Assembly (NCBI RefSeq): GCF_008520305.1
Contig: NZ_ML703266.1
Span: 109,191-173,190, forward strand
DNA length: 64,000 nt
Direction: 5' to 3'
Origin: Mesorhizobium sp. SARCC-RB16n
Lineage (GTDB): Bacteria; Pseudomonadota; Alphaproteobacteria; Rhizobiales; Rhizobiaceae
How positions within the stretch are numbered: position 1 is the first letter of the stretch; each line of letters starts with the position of its first letter. Below the pieces are notes generated by a model, which was not told the DNA's origin, did no database searches, and saw nothing but the letters and a program-made list of their open reading frames with translations. A program made the position numbers and the translations under genes. Positions 1 through 10,515 of this stretch are shown piece by piece.

Positions 1-96
1 GAGATAGGCAAAACGGTCAAGATGCCCCGCAGGTTCCGAACACGCAGCAACACCCGACCTCGAAGCCTCGACAAAAGACATGGCCGCGGTGCAAGC

Positions 97-903
97 TTAA
101 TCGGCCACACGCTTCATCAGCGCCATCGCCCCGAAGGGTGCGCGCACTTTGCCCTCGGTGATGAAGTAGACGAACACGTCACGCGGCAGGACCGGGGCGT
201 CGGTGGCGGGGTCGGCGCGCCGCAGATCGGCCGGCTGCTTGCCTTGCGCCCAAAGCTTTGCCCGCGCCGCCCATTCATCGAGGCCCTTCGGCGTGTAGCA
301 ATCGGGATTGTCGTCGCTGCCGGTCTGCAGCCTGATGTAGACGAAGTCACCGGTGACGTCGGCGATGTCAGGATATTTGGCATGATCGGCATAGACGATC
401 GCCGCCTTGTATTTGCGTGCAAGCGCGGCGAACTCAGGCACGATGAAACTGTCATTGCGCACTTCGAGTGCGTGGCGCAGCGCGACACCGTCCTGCTTTT
501 CCGGCAGCAGTTTCAGGAACGCTTCGAAATCGTCCGGATCGAACTTCTTGGTCGGCGCGAACTGCCACAGGATCGGTCCGAGTTTTTCGCCGAGCGCGGC
601 CACGCCGGAACCCAGGAAACGCATCATCGATTCGCCGGCTTCGCCCAGCACACGCCGATTGGTGACGAAGCGGTTGCCTTTCAGCGAATAGACGAACCCG
701 TCAGGCGCTTCATTGGCCCATTTAACGAAGGTCGGCTCCTTGAAGCTCGAATAATAGGTGCCGTTGACCTCGATGCTCGGCACTTGCCGGCTGGCATATT
801 GCAGTTGCTTCGCCTTCGAGAGTTTTTCGGGATAGAAGGACGTGTCCCAGGGCTCGAAGGTCCAGCCGCCCATGCCGGCGCGGATTGTTCCTGATGCGGT
901 CAT
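97..903 (-). CDS. DUF72 domain protein
   Basis: 268-residue member of the DUF72 family (YecE-like, TIM-barrel fold, biochemical role unknown). Family blocks are visible: GMGGW near residue 10, IEVNGTYY near 44-51, LWQFAP near 112-117 and HALEVRNDSF near 145. Length is normal for the family. The ATG is preceded by a clear GGGAGGA ribosome site. It is the last gene of the run uvrA-DUF302-GNAT-DUF72, about 28 bases after the acetyltransferase, so it may share the SOS-controlled uvrA transcript; that is an inference. No signal peptide or membrane segment is seen, so it should be cytoplasmic. Confidence 0.85.
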   Translation of the reverse strand: MTASGTIRAGMGGWTFEPWDTSFYPEKLSKAKQLQYASRQVPSIEVNGTYYSSFKEPTFVKWANEAPDGFVYSLKGNRFVTNRRVLGEAGESMMRFLGSGVAALGEKLGPILWQFAPTKKFDPDDFEAFLKLLPEKQDGVALRHALEVRNDSFIVPEFAALARKYKAAIVYADHAKYPDIADVTGDFVYIRLQTGSDDNPDCYTPKGLDEWAARAKLWAQGKQPADLRRADPATDAPVLPRDVFVYFITEGKVRAPFGAMALMKRVAD

Positions 904-931
904 TATCGTCCTCCCAGATTTCTAAAAGCGA

Positions 932-1396
932 TCAGGCCGTGGTGGACCTGTCGAGCGGTTTGGCCATGTCAACCAGTATCCACCCTGGCCGATAGGGATT
1001 GGGCCGCCGACCCGTTTCACGGTAGCCATAGGCGGTGTAGAGCGCGATGTTCCGTTCCATCTTGGCGTTGGTGTAGAGCCGCACCTCCGGCAAATCCCAT
1101 AGACGCGCCTGTTCATCGGCGTGATTGAGCAGCGCCATGCCAAATCCCTTGCCCTGGAAGCCGGGGGCGACCGCGACGGAGAAGATCATCACGTGGTCGG
1201 AGTGGCGCTCCAGTGTGATCAGTCCGGCCAGCGCGCCGCCACTCTCCAGCAGCCAGACCTCGCCTAGGGCGATGCGTGGCGAGTAGTCCTCGGTAACCGG
1301 GATCGGTGGCGCGTCGAGTATCGCATTGTAGGGAGCATAGGCCGCCTGCGTCAGCGCGACGATCGCGGCGAGATCTTCGGGACGGGCAAGCCTCAT
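932..1396 (-). CDS. GNAT-family N-acetyltransferase
   Basis: 154-residue single-domain acetyltransferase. The acetyl-CoA pyrophosphate loop is clear at about residues 73-93 (VAVAPGFQGKGFG), followed by the C-terminal GNAT signature NIALYTAYGYRETGR. The substrate cannot be read from sequence. Its ATG overlaps the stop of the preceding DUF302 gene by four bases (ATGA), so translation is probably coupled. It is the third gene in the run downstream of uvrA. Confidence 0.85.
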   Translation of the reverse strand: MRLARPEDLAAIVALTQAAYAPYNAILDAPPIPVTEDYSPRIALGEVWLLESGGALAGLITLERHSDHVMIFSVAVAPGFQGKGFGMALLNHADEQARLWDLPEVRLYTNAKMERNIALYTAYGYRETGRRPNPYRPGWILVDMAKPLDRSTTA

Positions 1397-1802
1397 GATT
1401 GCTCCATCCCGGCAGCGGCCGCTATCACCTTTTCCATGCCGGCGGCAATTGCAGTGACAGCATCGCGGCTAGCACTGCCGAGTCCGTGGCGTTCAGCCAG
1501 CCAATACGCATCATTGTAGGACAGCCACACCTTGCCTTCTTGATCCTCCCAGGCCAGTGCCTTCACCGGCAGGTCGATGCCTGCAAGCTGTTGGTCCTGC
1601 ATCAGCGGTGTGCCGCCTTTTGGGTTGCCGAAAATCAGCAGTTCGGTCGGCCGCAGTGACGCGCCGACATCGCGCGCGCCGGCCGCGTGGTCGATGCGCG
1701 CGAACACGCACAGTCCAGCGCGAGCGACAGTTTCAGCCAGCCGATCGATGGTCTCGGTCACGCCGAAGCGGCTGTGAAGCGAAATGAGGCCGTTGTTCGC
1801 CA

Positions 1803-1803
<1 letters not shown>
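1393..1803 (-). CDS. DUF302 domain protein
   Basis: 136-residue protein made almost entirely of a DUF302 domain: RFGVTETIDRL at the start, then a FARIDHAAGA block and a LLIFGNPKGGTPLM block that are typical of the family. Function unknown. The ATG chosen overlaps the uvrA stop by one base (TGATG). A GTG one codon upstream would also be possible. No signal peptide. Position between uvrA and a GNAT gene, with overlaps on both sides, indicates one transcript. Confidence 0.85.
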
Positions 1804-4724
<2,921 letters not shown>

Positions 4725-4876
4725 CGCCGGTCGCCGCCTCAGATCTGGAATTCGTGGGATCGGCGGGATTTTCCCAGCCATCCCCTATGTAGGTCTTTTT
4801 GCCGCCACGTCGAGAGACGCCACAATTCCCGACAGAAGTCGTTTAACCGTCTTTCGCGCGAAGGGGCAAGCGGAAA

Positions 4877-4891
4877 GAACAAAGGCCGAAC
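4877..4891 (-). promoter_or_regulatory. Candidate LexA (SOS) box upstream of uvrA
   Basis: The plus strand reads GAAC-N7-GAAC, so the minus strand reads GTTC-N7-GTTC, the direct-repeat LexA operator known from alphaproteobacteria. It lies about 153 bases upstream of the chosen uvrA start, facing that gene. Both half-sites match exactly. Regulation is inferred from the site and from the known SOS control of uvrA. Confidence 0.75.
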
Positions 4892-5350
4892 ACGCTCCTG
4901 ACAAAGCTGTGCGGAAACTGACCCTGACGTAACCTCCCGGCGATCACATTTTTCCGTAACCGGCTATTGATGGTTGACGTGGCCGGCGCAGGGGGGCAGT
5001 CTCCAGAGGTCAGCGAAGCTGGCCGTCTTTCGATGGCCTCGCCGCCCCAAGGCGGCCTGCGAGACGCCGCAGGCATTAGCGATTTGCGCTTCGCCACGAC
5101 GACTATGTCGCAACGGACAAAGGAGCGGAGCATGACGCCACCGGATAGTCCCCCAGGGCTTCAGTTGTCACTGGAGCCGCGGCAGGCATAAGTGCCAGAG
5201 GTAGGCGTTTGCGCCACCCGACAAACCGTGACCTGCCGTATCCCTAAAAATCAGAGACTATTGGTCGGATCGTCGGCTGAATGCCGCGAAGCATCCGAAA
5301 TCAAACGCCGGCAGTACACTCCCGGCAAAAATGGATTAAAAATCCAGAAA
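4892..5350. other. Intergenic stretch without a supported gene
   Basis: The gap between uvrA and the next gene holds the LexA-type repeat at its left and a bidirectional hairpin terminator at its right. Short open frames occur but none has a convincing ribosome site, codon pattern or recognisable product. A plus-strand non-coding RNA ending at the terminator is possible but unproven. Confidence 0.4.
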
Positions 5351-5396
5351 AAGCCCCGTCCGTTTGCCCCCAAGGCACGGCGGGGCTGTTTTTTGG
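5351..5396. terminator. Bidirectional Rho-independent terminator
   Basis: AGCCCCG and CGGGGCT form a 7-bp stem, extended by CCGT/ACGG after a one-base bulge, with six T after the plus-strand arm. The minus strand also ends in five T. It would stop minus-strand transcripts of the small exported-protein gene and any plus-strand RNA arriving from the uvrA side. Confidence 0.75.
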
Positions 5397-5421
5397 GAAT
5401 GGCTGAGCTGGCGGAGGCAGC

Positions 5422-5721
5422 TTACCGCCGAGGCTTGAACCCATCCGTGGCAGCGTCGATCGTGATGCTACCGGAAATCCTGACATCGGTATTGCCGATC
5501 TTGAACGTGCCGTTTTCGCCGTTGGGGAGCGCGTCGTCGGGTTCGGGCTGTGGCGCAGGCTTGGCGATGCGATAGTCGCCGGTCACGCCGGGCAGAGCGC
5601 TTTTTTGCGCCGCCGACGAGGCATCGTCGGCAAGCGCCGGCTTGGACACAAGGCCGACGACGGCGAGCACCATGGCGGCTGTGACACGGTGCGATGTTCC
5701 GGATCGATGAGTGTCGGTCAT
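5422..5721 (-). CDS. Small exported protein of unknown function
   Basis: 99-residue protein that I do not recognise. An N-terminal signal peptide is clear: basic start, hydrophobic core AAMVLAVVGLV and an ALA-DD cleavage site near residue 31. The mature part of about 68 residues is acidic and proline-rich in the middle (PAPQPEPDDALPNGENG) and ends in a segment resembling a short beta structure (TFKIGNTDVRISGSITIDA). It should be periplasmic. The start was placed at the ATG giving a normal signal peptide; an upstream in-frame ATG would spoil it. The bidirectional terminator lies directly downstream. Confidence 0.7.
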   Translation of the reverse strand: MTDTHRSGTSHRVTAAMVLAVVGLVSKPALADDASSAAQKSALPGVTGDYRIAKPAPQPEPDDALPNGENGTFKIGNTDVRISGSITIDAATDGFKPRR

Positions 5722-5810
5722 GCTCCTGTTATAGGGACCTGCCGCCACCGGAACCAGACTGGGCATCGTCAAATCTTCGACACTTGGCAGGATTTGACCT
5801 GAGCTCTGCC

Positions 5811-6416
5811 TTACGCCGCCTTTTTGCGGGTGTCGAAAACATGGTCGACAATGCCCCACGCCTGTGCCTCGCGAGCCGTCATGAAATGGTCGCGGTCGAG
5901 CGTGCGTTCGACCTCTTCATAGCTGCGGCCGCAATGCTGGGCGTAGAGTTCGGTCATGTGGCGCTTGGTCTGCCCGATGCGTTCGGCGTGCCGCTGGATG
6001 TCGGAAGCCTGGCCCTGGAAGCCGCCCAGCGGCTGATGCAGCAGGATGGTGGCGTTCGGCAGGGCGATGCGGCGCCCGGCCGTCCCAGCCATCAGCAGGA
6101 ACGATCCCATCGATGCGGCAAAGCCCATGCACACGGTCGACACCGGGCAACTGATATACTGCATCGTGTCGTAGATGGCGAAGCCGCTGGTCACCATGCC
6201 GCCGGGCGAGTTGATGTAGAGCGAGATTTCCTTCTCGGGATTGTCCGACTCCAGCGACAAAAGCTGCGCGCTGACCAGCGCCGAGACGTCGTCATTGATC
6301 TCGCCGTTGATGAAGACGATGCGCTCGCGCAGCAGCCGCGAAAAAATGTCGAAGGCACGTTCGCCGCGGCTCGATTGCTCGATCACCATAGGCACAAGAC
6401 TGGCAACACCGCTCAT
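5811..6416 (-). CDS. clpP: ClpP-type ATP-dependent protease proteolytic subunit
   Basis: 201-residue serine protease subunit of the Clp machine. The catalytic triad is readable: Ser102 in GFAASMGSF, His127 in LLHQPLGG and Asp176 in LDRDHF. The start [14 protein letters not shown] matches typical ClpP N-termini, so a longer frame upstream was discarded. No clpX or lon is adjacent, so this is probably one of several ClpP paralogs usual in rhizobia rather than the clpPX copy. It should assemble as a tetradecamer in the cytoplasm with ClpA or ClpX; clpA and clpS lie at the other end of the window. Confidence 0.93.
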   Translation of the reverse strand: MSGVASLVPMVIEQSSRGERAFDIFSRLLRERIVFINGEINDDVSALVSAQLLSLESDNPEKEISLYINSPGGMVTSGFAIYDTMQYISCPVSTVCMGFAASMGSFLLMAGTAGRRIALPNATILLHQPLGGFQGQASDIQRHAERIGQTKRHMTELYAQHCGRSYEEVERTLDRDHFMTAREAQAWGIVDHVFDTRKKAA

Positions 6417-6438
6417 TTTCTTCTCCGATTTTCCGTGT

Positions 6439-6897
6439 TCAGGCCGCGCGCAGCAGAAGGTGTGGTGTGTTCGCGGCGATAGGCTTTCCGGCTCCGCGCA
6501 GCGAAAGCCGGCAGCCGGCGCCCGCCATGGCAACGGCAGGCATCGTCTTGCGGGCAAACCCGTCATGGATGATGCGCAGATGCGTGCCGCCGGAAACGGT
6601 ACGGGCGAGCGTGAAGGTGACGGTGCTGTCGAGCGGGTGCGCCGCATCGTCCGACTGCTCGCGCCAGGAATAGCGCAGCAGGCGCTCGGGCTCGGCGTCG
6701 AGGATCTCGCATTCGATCACCGCCTCAGGCCCGGCGAAAGCAAAGCGGCTGCCGGCCTGCGGCCTGATGTCGTTCGGCATCATCCAGGCGGCGAGCAATT
6801 CCGGCACGGTCAGCGCCCGCCAAACCTTTTCCGGCGGCTCGGCAAGGTCGTATTCGAATTCGAGCGCATCCGGGGCGACTTCGTGTTGGCTCTTCAT
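6439..6897 (-). CDS. SRPBCC (AHSA1/START-like) domain protein
   Basis: 152-residue protein of the AHSA1-like SRPBCC fold, a helix-grip ligand-binding pocket. Family features: [26 protein letters not shown] at the N-terminus, then a [25 protein letters not shown] core. The ligand is unknown. It overlaps the preceding ArsR gene by four bases (ATGA). This ArsR-AHSA1 pairing is common in bacteria, with the regulator controlling its own operon. The last 25 residues are atypical for the family and may be a variable tail. Confidence 0.85.
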   Translation of the reverse strand: MKSQHEVAPDALEFEYDLAEPPEKVWRALTVPELLAAWMMPNDIRPQAGSRFAFAGPEAVIECEILDAEPERLLRYSWREQSDDAAHPLDSTVTFTLARTVSGGTHLRIIHDGFARKTMPAVAMAGAGCRLSLRGAGKPIAANTPHLLLRAA

Positions 6898-7208
6898 TGA
6901 TCCATGTCCTTCAAAACGGCCTTCAGCCTTTCTATGCGTTCCGGCCAGAACGTCCGATAGCGTTCGATCCAGGAGAGCAGCGGGGCAAGTCCCCGCGGAT
7001 CGGCGCGGTAATAGGCGTTGCGGCCGGCCCGCCGCTCGACCACGAGACCGGCACCGCGCAGCACCGCCAAGTGCTGGGAGACGGCCGGCTGCGACACAGT
7101 CAGGCCGCTGCGAAGTTCCGACACGCTCATCTCGCTCGTCGCGAGACGCTCGAAGACGGTGCGGCGCGTCGGGTCGGCCAGGGCACGGAAAATCTCTGCT
7201 TCGATCAT
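6894..7208 (-). CDS. ArsR/SmtB-family transcriptional regulator
   Basis: 104-residue winged-helix repressor. The helix-turn-helix is visible as SVSELRSGLTVSQPAVSQHLAVL-type sequence followed by the wing GLVVERRAGRNAYYRAD. The N-terminus IFRALADPTRRTVFERL is classic for the family. No metal-binding cysteine motif is seen, which fits the ligand-independent branch commonly paired with AHSA1 genes. Start placed at MIEAEIF; an ATG six codons upstream is possible. It is translationally coupled to the SRPBCC gene and probably autoregulates the pair. Confidence 0.9.
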   Translation of the reverse strand: MIEAEIFRALADPTRRTVFERLATSEMSVSELRSGLTVSQPAVSQHLAVLRGAGLVVERRAGRNAYYRADPRGLAPLLSWIERYRTFWPERIERLKAVLKDMDQ

Positions 7209-7292
7209 GGCAAAAGCATAAGTCAATACTTATTGATTTGGCAAGCGCTGTTTTGAAACCCATATGCAGCCTTCAGGCATTGCTGCCATTCC

Positions 7293-7333
7293 TTGACAAT
7301 CAGCGGCAGTGCATATAGGAACGAAAAGGGAAC
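7293..7333 (+). promoter_or_regulatory. Candidate ssb promoter with LexA (SOS) box
   Basis: TTGACA at 7293-7298 and TATAGG at 7314-7319 give a plausible, short-spaced promoter. An exact GAAC-N7-GAAC direct repeat at 7319-7333 overlaps its -10 end, placing a LexA site where bound repressor would block transcription. The ssb ATG is about 100 bases downstream. Confidence 0.7.
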
Positions 7334-7434
7334 AAAAACCTTGTGGGAAAAGCCAGCCTTGGCAGGCGGCTGACGTTCGTAGCCTGTAAGGTGCTGCGAC
7401 AAAAATTTGTTTCGGATGAGCGCGGAGAAATATC

Positions 7435-7959
7435 ATGGCGGGTAGCGTCAATAAGGTCATTCTGGTCGGCAATCTCGGCGCGGACCCTGAAATCCGCCGA
7501 TTGAATTCCGGCGAGCCGGTCGTCAACATCCGCATCGCCACGTCGGAAAGCTGGCGCGACAAGAATTCCGGCGAGCGCAAGGAAAAGACCGAGTGGCATA
7601 ACGTCGTCATTTTCAATGAAGGCATCGCCAAGGTGGCAGAGCAATATCTGAAGAAGGGCATGAAGGTTTATGTCGAGGGCCAGTTGCAGACGCGCAAATG
7701 GCAGGACCAGACCGGAGCCGACAAATACACGACCGAAGTCGTGCTGCAGAAATTCCGTGGCGAGCTGCAGATGCTCGACGCGCGCGGCCAGGGTGAGGGC
7801 GGCCAGGTCGGCGGCTACAGCGGTGGCGGCAGCAGCCGCGGTTCCGATTTCGGCCAGTCGAGCCCGAACGAGGGGTTCAACCGCGGTGGCGGCAACGCCC
7901 CTAGGGGCGGCGGTGGCGGCGGTTCGTCGCGCGAGCTGGACGACGAAATTCCGTTCTGA
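7435..7959 (+). CDS. ssb: Single-stranded DNA-binding protein
   Basis: 174-residue SSB. The OB-fold occupies about residues 1-115 ([21 protein letters not shown], then [22 protein letters not shown]). A glycine-rich flexible linker follows, ending in the conserved acidic tip DDEIPF that recruits repair and replication partners. Length is usual for rhizobial SSB. Single gene with its own candidate promoter, a LexA-type box and a strong terminator; divergent from the ArsR operon. Confidence 0.98.
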   Translation: MAGSVNKVILVGNLGADPEIRRLNSGEPVVNIRIATSESWRDKNSGERKEKTEWHNVVIFNEGIAKVAEQYLKKGMKVYVEGQLQTRKWQDQTGADKYTTEVVLQKFRGELQMLDARGQGEGGQVGGYSGGGSSRGSDFGQSSPNEGFNRGGGNAPRGGGGGGSSRELDDEIPF

Positions 7960-8000
7960 TCGGAAGCCATACCAAACGGCGAATGCTTGTGCTTGATATG

Positions 8001-8034
8001 CCCCGGGGGTCCTGCATGGACTTTCGGGGTTTTG
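8001..8034 (+). terminator. Rho-independent terminator of ssb
   Basis: As RNA, CCCCG-GGG-GUCC pairs with GGAC-UUU-CGGGG (12 bp, the middle three as G-U pairs) around a UGCAU loop, followed by four U. Located about 40 bases after the ssb stop. Confidence 0.75.
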
Positions 8035-8087
8035 CATTGTCGATTGAGCTGACGCCAACTCGATCAAGGGATTGAAAGGACAGGGCG

Positions 8088-8513
8088 ATGAAGGCACGGG
8101 TAAAATGGGTCGAGGAACGCACTTTCGTCGGCGAGTCCGGCAGCGGCCACAAGGTCGTGCTGGGCACGGCGTCCAGCCCGGAAGGCAGGACGCCGGGACC
8201 GAGCCCGATGGAGCTGGTGCTGATCGGCACTGGCGGCTGCTCTGCCTATGACGTCGTCCATATCCTCGAAAAGGGCCGCGAGGCGGTCGAGGACTGCGTG
8301 GTCGAACTCGACGCCGACCGTGCCGAGACCGACCCGAAGGTGTTCACCCGCATCCACATGCATTTCATCGTCAAGGGCCGCGCACTGTCGCGTGACAAGG
8401 TCGCGCGCGCGATCGATCTGTCGATCGACAAATACTGCTCGGCTTCCGCCATGATGGCCAAGACGGCCACGCTTACGCATGATTTCGAGATCGTCGATAC
8501 GACGGCGAAGTAG
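8088..8513 (+). CDS. OsmC-family protein
   Basis: 141-residue OsmC-like protein. Sequence shows the family core SPMELVLIGTGGCSAYDVVHIL with its conserved cysteine, and the second conserved cysteine in IDKYCSASAMM. OsmC/Ohr proteins are thiol peroxidases acting on organic hydroperoxides, although the YhfA-like branch, which this resembles by its MKARVKWVEERTF start, has no settled substrate. Cytoplasmic. Single gene between ssb and the opposite-strand marC-like gene. Confidence 0.88.
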   Translation: MKARVKWVEERTFVGESGSGHKVVLGTASSPEGRTPGPSPMELVLIGTGGCSAYDVVHILEKGREAVEDCVVELDADRAETDPKVFTRIHMHFIVKGRALSRDKVARAIDLSIDKYCSASAMMAKTATLTHDFEIVDTTAK

Positions 8514-8529
8514 GGCCGTAGGGTACCGC

Positions 8530-9159
8530 TCAACCCGCCATCAGCGCCTTGATACCATCCGCCACGAACTGCACGGCCAGTGCCGCCAGGATGACGCCGA
8601 GCAGGCGGGTCAGGATCGAGCGGCCGGTCTGGCCGAGGATGCGGTCGATGCGTTCCGACAGCACGAACACCAGATAGGTTATGACCAGGCAGACGAAAAT
8701 GATGCCGACCAGGGCCGCCTGAGCGGCAAAACCCTGAAACGAGCCGGAGAGCAGCACCGTCGCTGAGATCGCGCCGGGCCCTGCGATCAGCGGGATCGCC
8801 AGCGGGAAGGCGGCGATGTTGTGGATCATGTCCTTGGTGATGGCGACGTCGCCGATCTTCTCCTTGCGGTCCTGCCGGCGTTCGAAGACCATTTCGAAGG
8901 CGATGAAAAACAGCAAAAACCCGCCGGCGACGCGGAAGGCGGGCAGCGTGATGCCGAACACCGACAGAATCGAGGCGCCCGCGACAGCGAACAGCGCCAT
9001 CACCAGGAAACCGATGATCGAGGCGCGCACGGAAACCTGCTGGCGCTCGTCGCGGTTCATGCCGCGTGTCACGGCCAGGAACAGAGGCGCCAGGCCGGGC
9101 GGGTCGATGGTCACGAGAATGGTAACGAAGGCATTGAACAGGCTGTCGAAGCTCGGCAT
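8530..9159 (-). CDS. MarC-family integral membrane protein
   Basis: 209-residue inner-membrane protein with about six hydrophobic segments and the MarC (UPF0056) pattern: FVTILVTIDPPGLAPLFLAVTRGM near the start and NIAAFPLAIPLIAGPGAISATVLLSG in the middle. No transport substrate is established for the family. The start MPSFDSL was preferred to an in-frame ATG 17 codons upstream because it begins just before the first membrane span. Convergent with the OsmC gene. Confidence 0.9.
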   Translation of the reverse strand: MPSFDSLFNAFVTILVTIDPPGLAPLFLAVTRGMNRDERQQVSVRASIIGFLVMALFAVAGASILSVFGITLPAFRVAGGFLLFFIAFEMVFERRQDRKEKIGDVAITKDMIHNIAAFPLAIPLIAGPGAISATVLLSGSFQGFAAQAALVGIIFVCLVITYLVFVLSERIDRILGQTGRSILTRLLGVILAALAVQFVADGIKALMAG

Positions 9160-9281
9160 CGCTGACCCCTCCCGCCGGGCTGGGCCCGCACTCCGACATT
9201 GGTAGAGCAAAGCCCGGTCGGTGGGAACTGTCAGAGGGCTGGAGACTTCGATGCGGTATGGCGCGTCGCGTCGAAATGGAT

Positions 9282-9797
9282 TCAGGCGACGCGCTTTGTT
9301 CGGTGGGCTAAATGTTCATAGGTGATTTGCCAAGGGTCGTTCTCGGAAGGTCTTTCCTCGCCGATCCAATGGAAGCTGTTGGCCGTGATCTCGGTGAAAC
9401 GCCATCGAGTTTGCAGACCGCGCGAGTCATCGCCGATCTGGACAATGTCCTTACCCTCGGCCCGCCCGATCTGGCGCGAGTAATCTTGGTTGAGCGGATC
9501 ATTCCAGATGATGTGCCAGCCACCGATCCGAGGATCGAAGATGCGCAAAGTCGTGCCATACATAGTGGACCGCGCAGGGCGCCTTGGCCTGATCCAGATA
9601 TCCTGAATCGCGCGGCCTTCGAGCACCCAGCCGAAATGGCATTCTCCAGTCCACTTCTGGATTGTGCCATCGTCAAGGTGGCGGACCGTGTCCATTTCCC
9701 AGCTTCCGATCAGCCATCCATACAGGTCCATGTCTTTCGCTCGGTCGGCTGGGGGAGCTTCGGATCCGAGAGCGGTGAGAAACGAAGAAATCGCCAT
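9282..9797 (-). CDS. Conserved protein of unknown function, paralog 1
   Basis: About 171-residue soluble protein that I cannot name. It shares collinear blocks with the next upstream gene: LYGWLIGSWEMD, WVLEGRAIQDIWI, YGTTLRIFDP, WHIIWNDPLNQDYSRQIGRAEG and WRFTEITANSFHWIGE. Regular beta-strand spacing and conserved W, G and H suggest a beta-barrel or lipocalin-like fold, which is inference only. The start is uncertain; an ATG ten codons upstream is in frame. It lies about 100 bases after paralog 2, separated by a stub resembling a glyoxalase start. Confidence 0.7.
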   Translation of the reverse strand: MAISSFLTALGSEAPPADRAKDMDLYGWLIGSWEMDTVRHLDDGTIQKWTGECHFGWVLEGRAIQDIWIRPRRPARSTMYGTTLRIFDPRIGGWHIIWNDPLNQDYSRQIGRAEGKDIVQIGDDSRGLQTRWRFTEITANSFHWIGEERPSENDPWQITYEHLAHRTKRVA

Positions 9798-9799
9798 AG

Positions 9800-9865
9800 T
9801 CACGAGGCCTTTTCGCATCTGGCACATTGGGCGTCGCGGATACCGATCGAGACATGATCGAACAT
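9800..9865 (-). pseudogene. Stub resembling the start of a VOC/glyoxalase gene
   Basis: A GGAG ribosome site and ATG open a 21-codon frame beginning MFDHVSIGIRDAQ, which closely matches the usual first residues of vicinal-oxygen-chelate (glyoxalase/bleomycin resistance) proteins. The frame then stops and the expected FY-containing continuation is absent. It overlaps the upstream start region of paralog 1 in another frame. Most likely the 5' end of a deleted VOC gene; a short leader peptide is the alternative. Confidence 0.45.
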
Positions 9866-9896
9866 GTTTTTCTCCATTCTTACAATGCTTTGGAGG

Positions 9897-10430
9897 TCAT
9901 CTTGCAGATTGGCGGCGCGCCAGGAACTCGACTTCGAGGTGCCAGTCCGCACCGTCGTGCGAGCGCTCGCCAAGCCAGCGGAAGGAATTCTCGGTGATCC
10001 GAGAAAAGCTCCAGCGCACCGAGGAGCCCGTGTCATCGGCCCCGACCTGCACGATGGTGTCGCCTTCGGCGCGGCCGAGCTGGCGGCTGAAATACTGGTT
10101 GCGCGGATCGCTCCAGAAGATGTGCCAGGCGTCGACGCCGGGGTCATAGACCCGCAATGTCGTGCCGTAAAAGGTCCATTTGCCGAGCGATGGCGAGGGG
10201 CCGGCGTCGCGGGCGGGCAGGATCCAGACATCCTGGACGGCGCGGCCTTCCAGCACCCAGTCGAAATGCACCTCGCCACGGCCGGTCAGCAGCGTGCCGT
10301 CTTCGAGATGGCGCGAGGCGTCAAACGTCCAGGCGCCGACGAAGCGGCCGTAAAGGTTCAGTTTTTCGGCAAACTCTTCGATCGGTCCGGGACTGTGCAA
10401 GGCCTCGGCAAATGAGGATTGGTCGAACAT
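9897..10430 (-). CDS. Conserved protein of unknown function, paralog 2
   Basis: 177-residue relative of the downstream gene, with blocks LYGRFVGAWTFD, WVLEGRAVQDVWI, YGTTLRVYDP and WHIFWSDPRNQYFSRQLGRAEG. Tandem duplication with marked divergence explains the pair. No signal peptide or membrane span, so probably cytoplasmic. Its start lies 85 bases from the divergent AraC-type regulator, which makes control by that regulator plausible. Function not recognised. Confidence 0.75.
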   Translation of the reverse strand: MFDQSSFAEALHSPGPIEEFAEKLNLYGRFVGAWTFDASRHLEDGTLLTGRGEVHFDWVLEGRAVQDVWILPARDAGPSPSLGKWTFYGTTLRVYDPGVDAWHIFWSDPRNQYFSRQLGRAEGDTIVQVGADDTGSSVRWSFSRITENSFRWLGERSHDGADWHLEVEFLARRQSAR

Positions 10431-10515
10431 GTCTGCGGTCTCTTCTTGTCAGGAGACCGCGAGGAATAGGCGCTGGCGGGGTTCAGGGCTTGGGAAAAAT
10501 TGCTATATTTCGGCC

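Noticed and set aside
1-81. Open minus-strand frame starting with ATG at 81 and running off the left edge
   Set aside because: Only 27 codons are visible, no ribosome site precedes the ATG and no family can be recognised, so a gene cannot be supported.
4967-5191. 74-codon plus-strand frame in the uvrA upstream gap
   Set aside because: No ribosome site, low-complexity product and no family; not supported as a gene.
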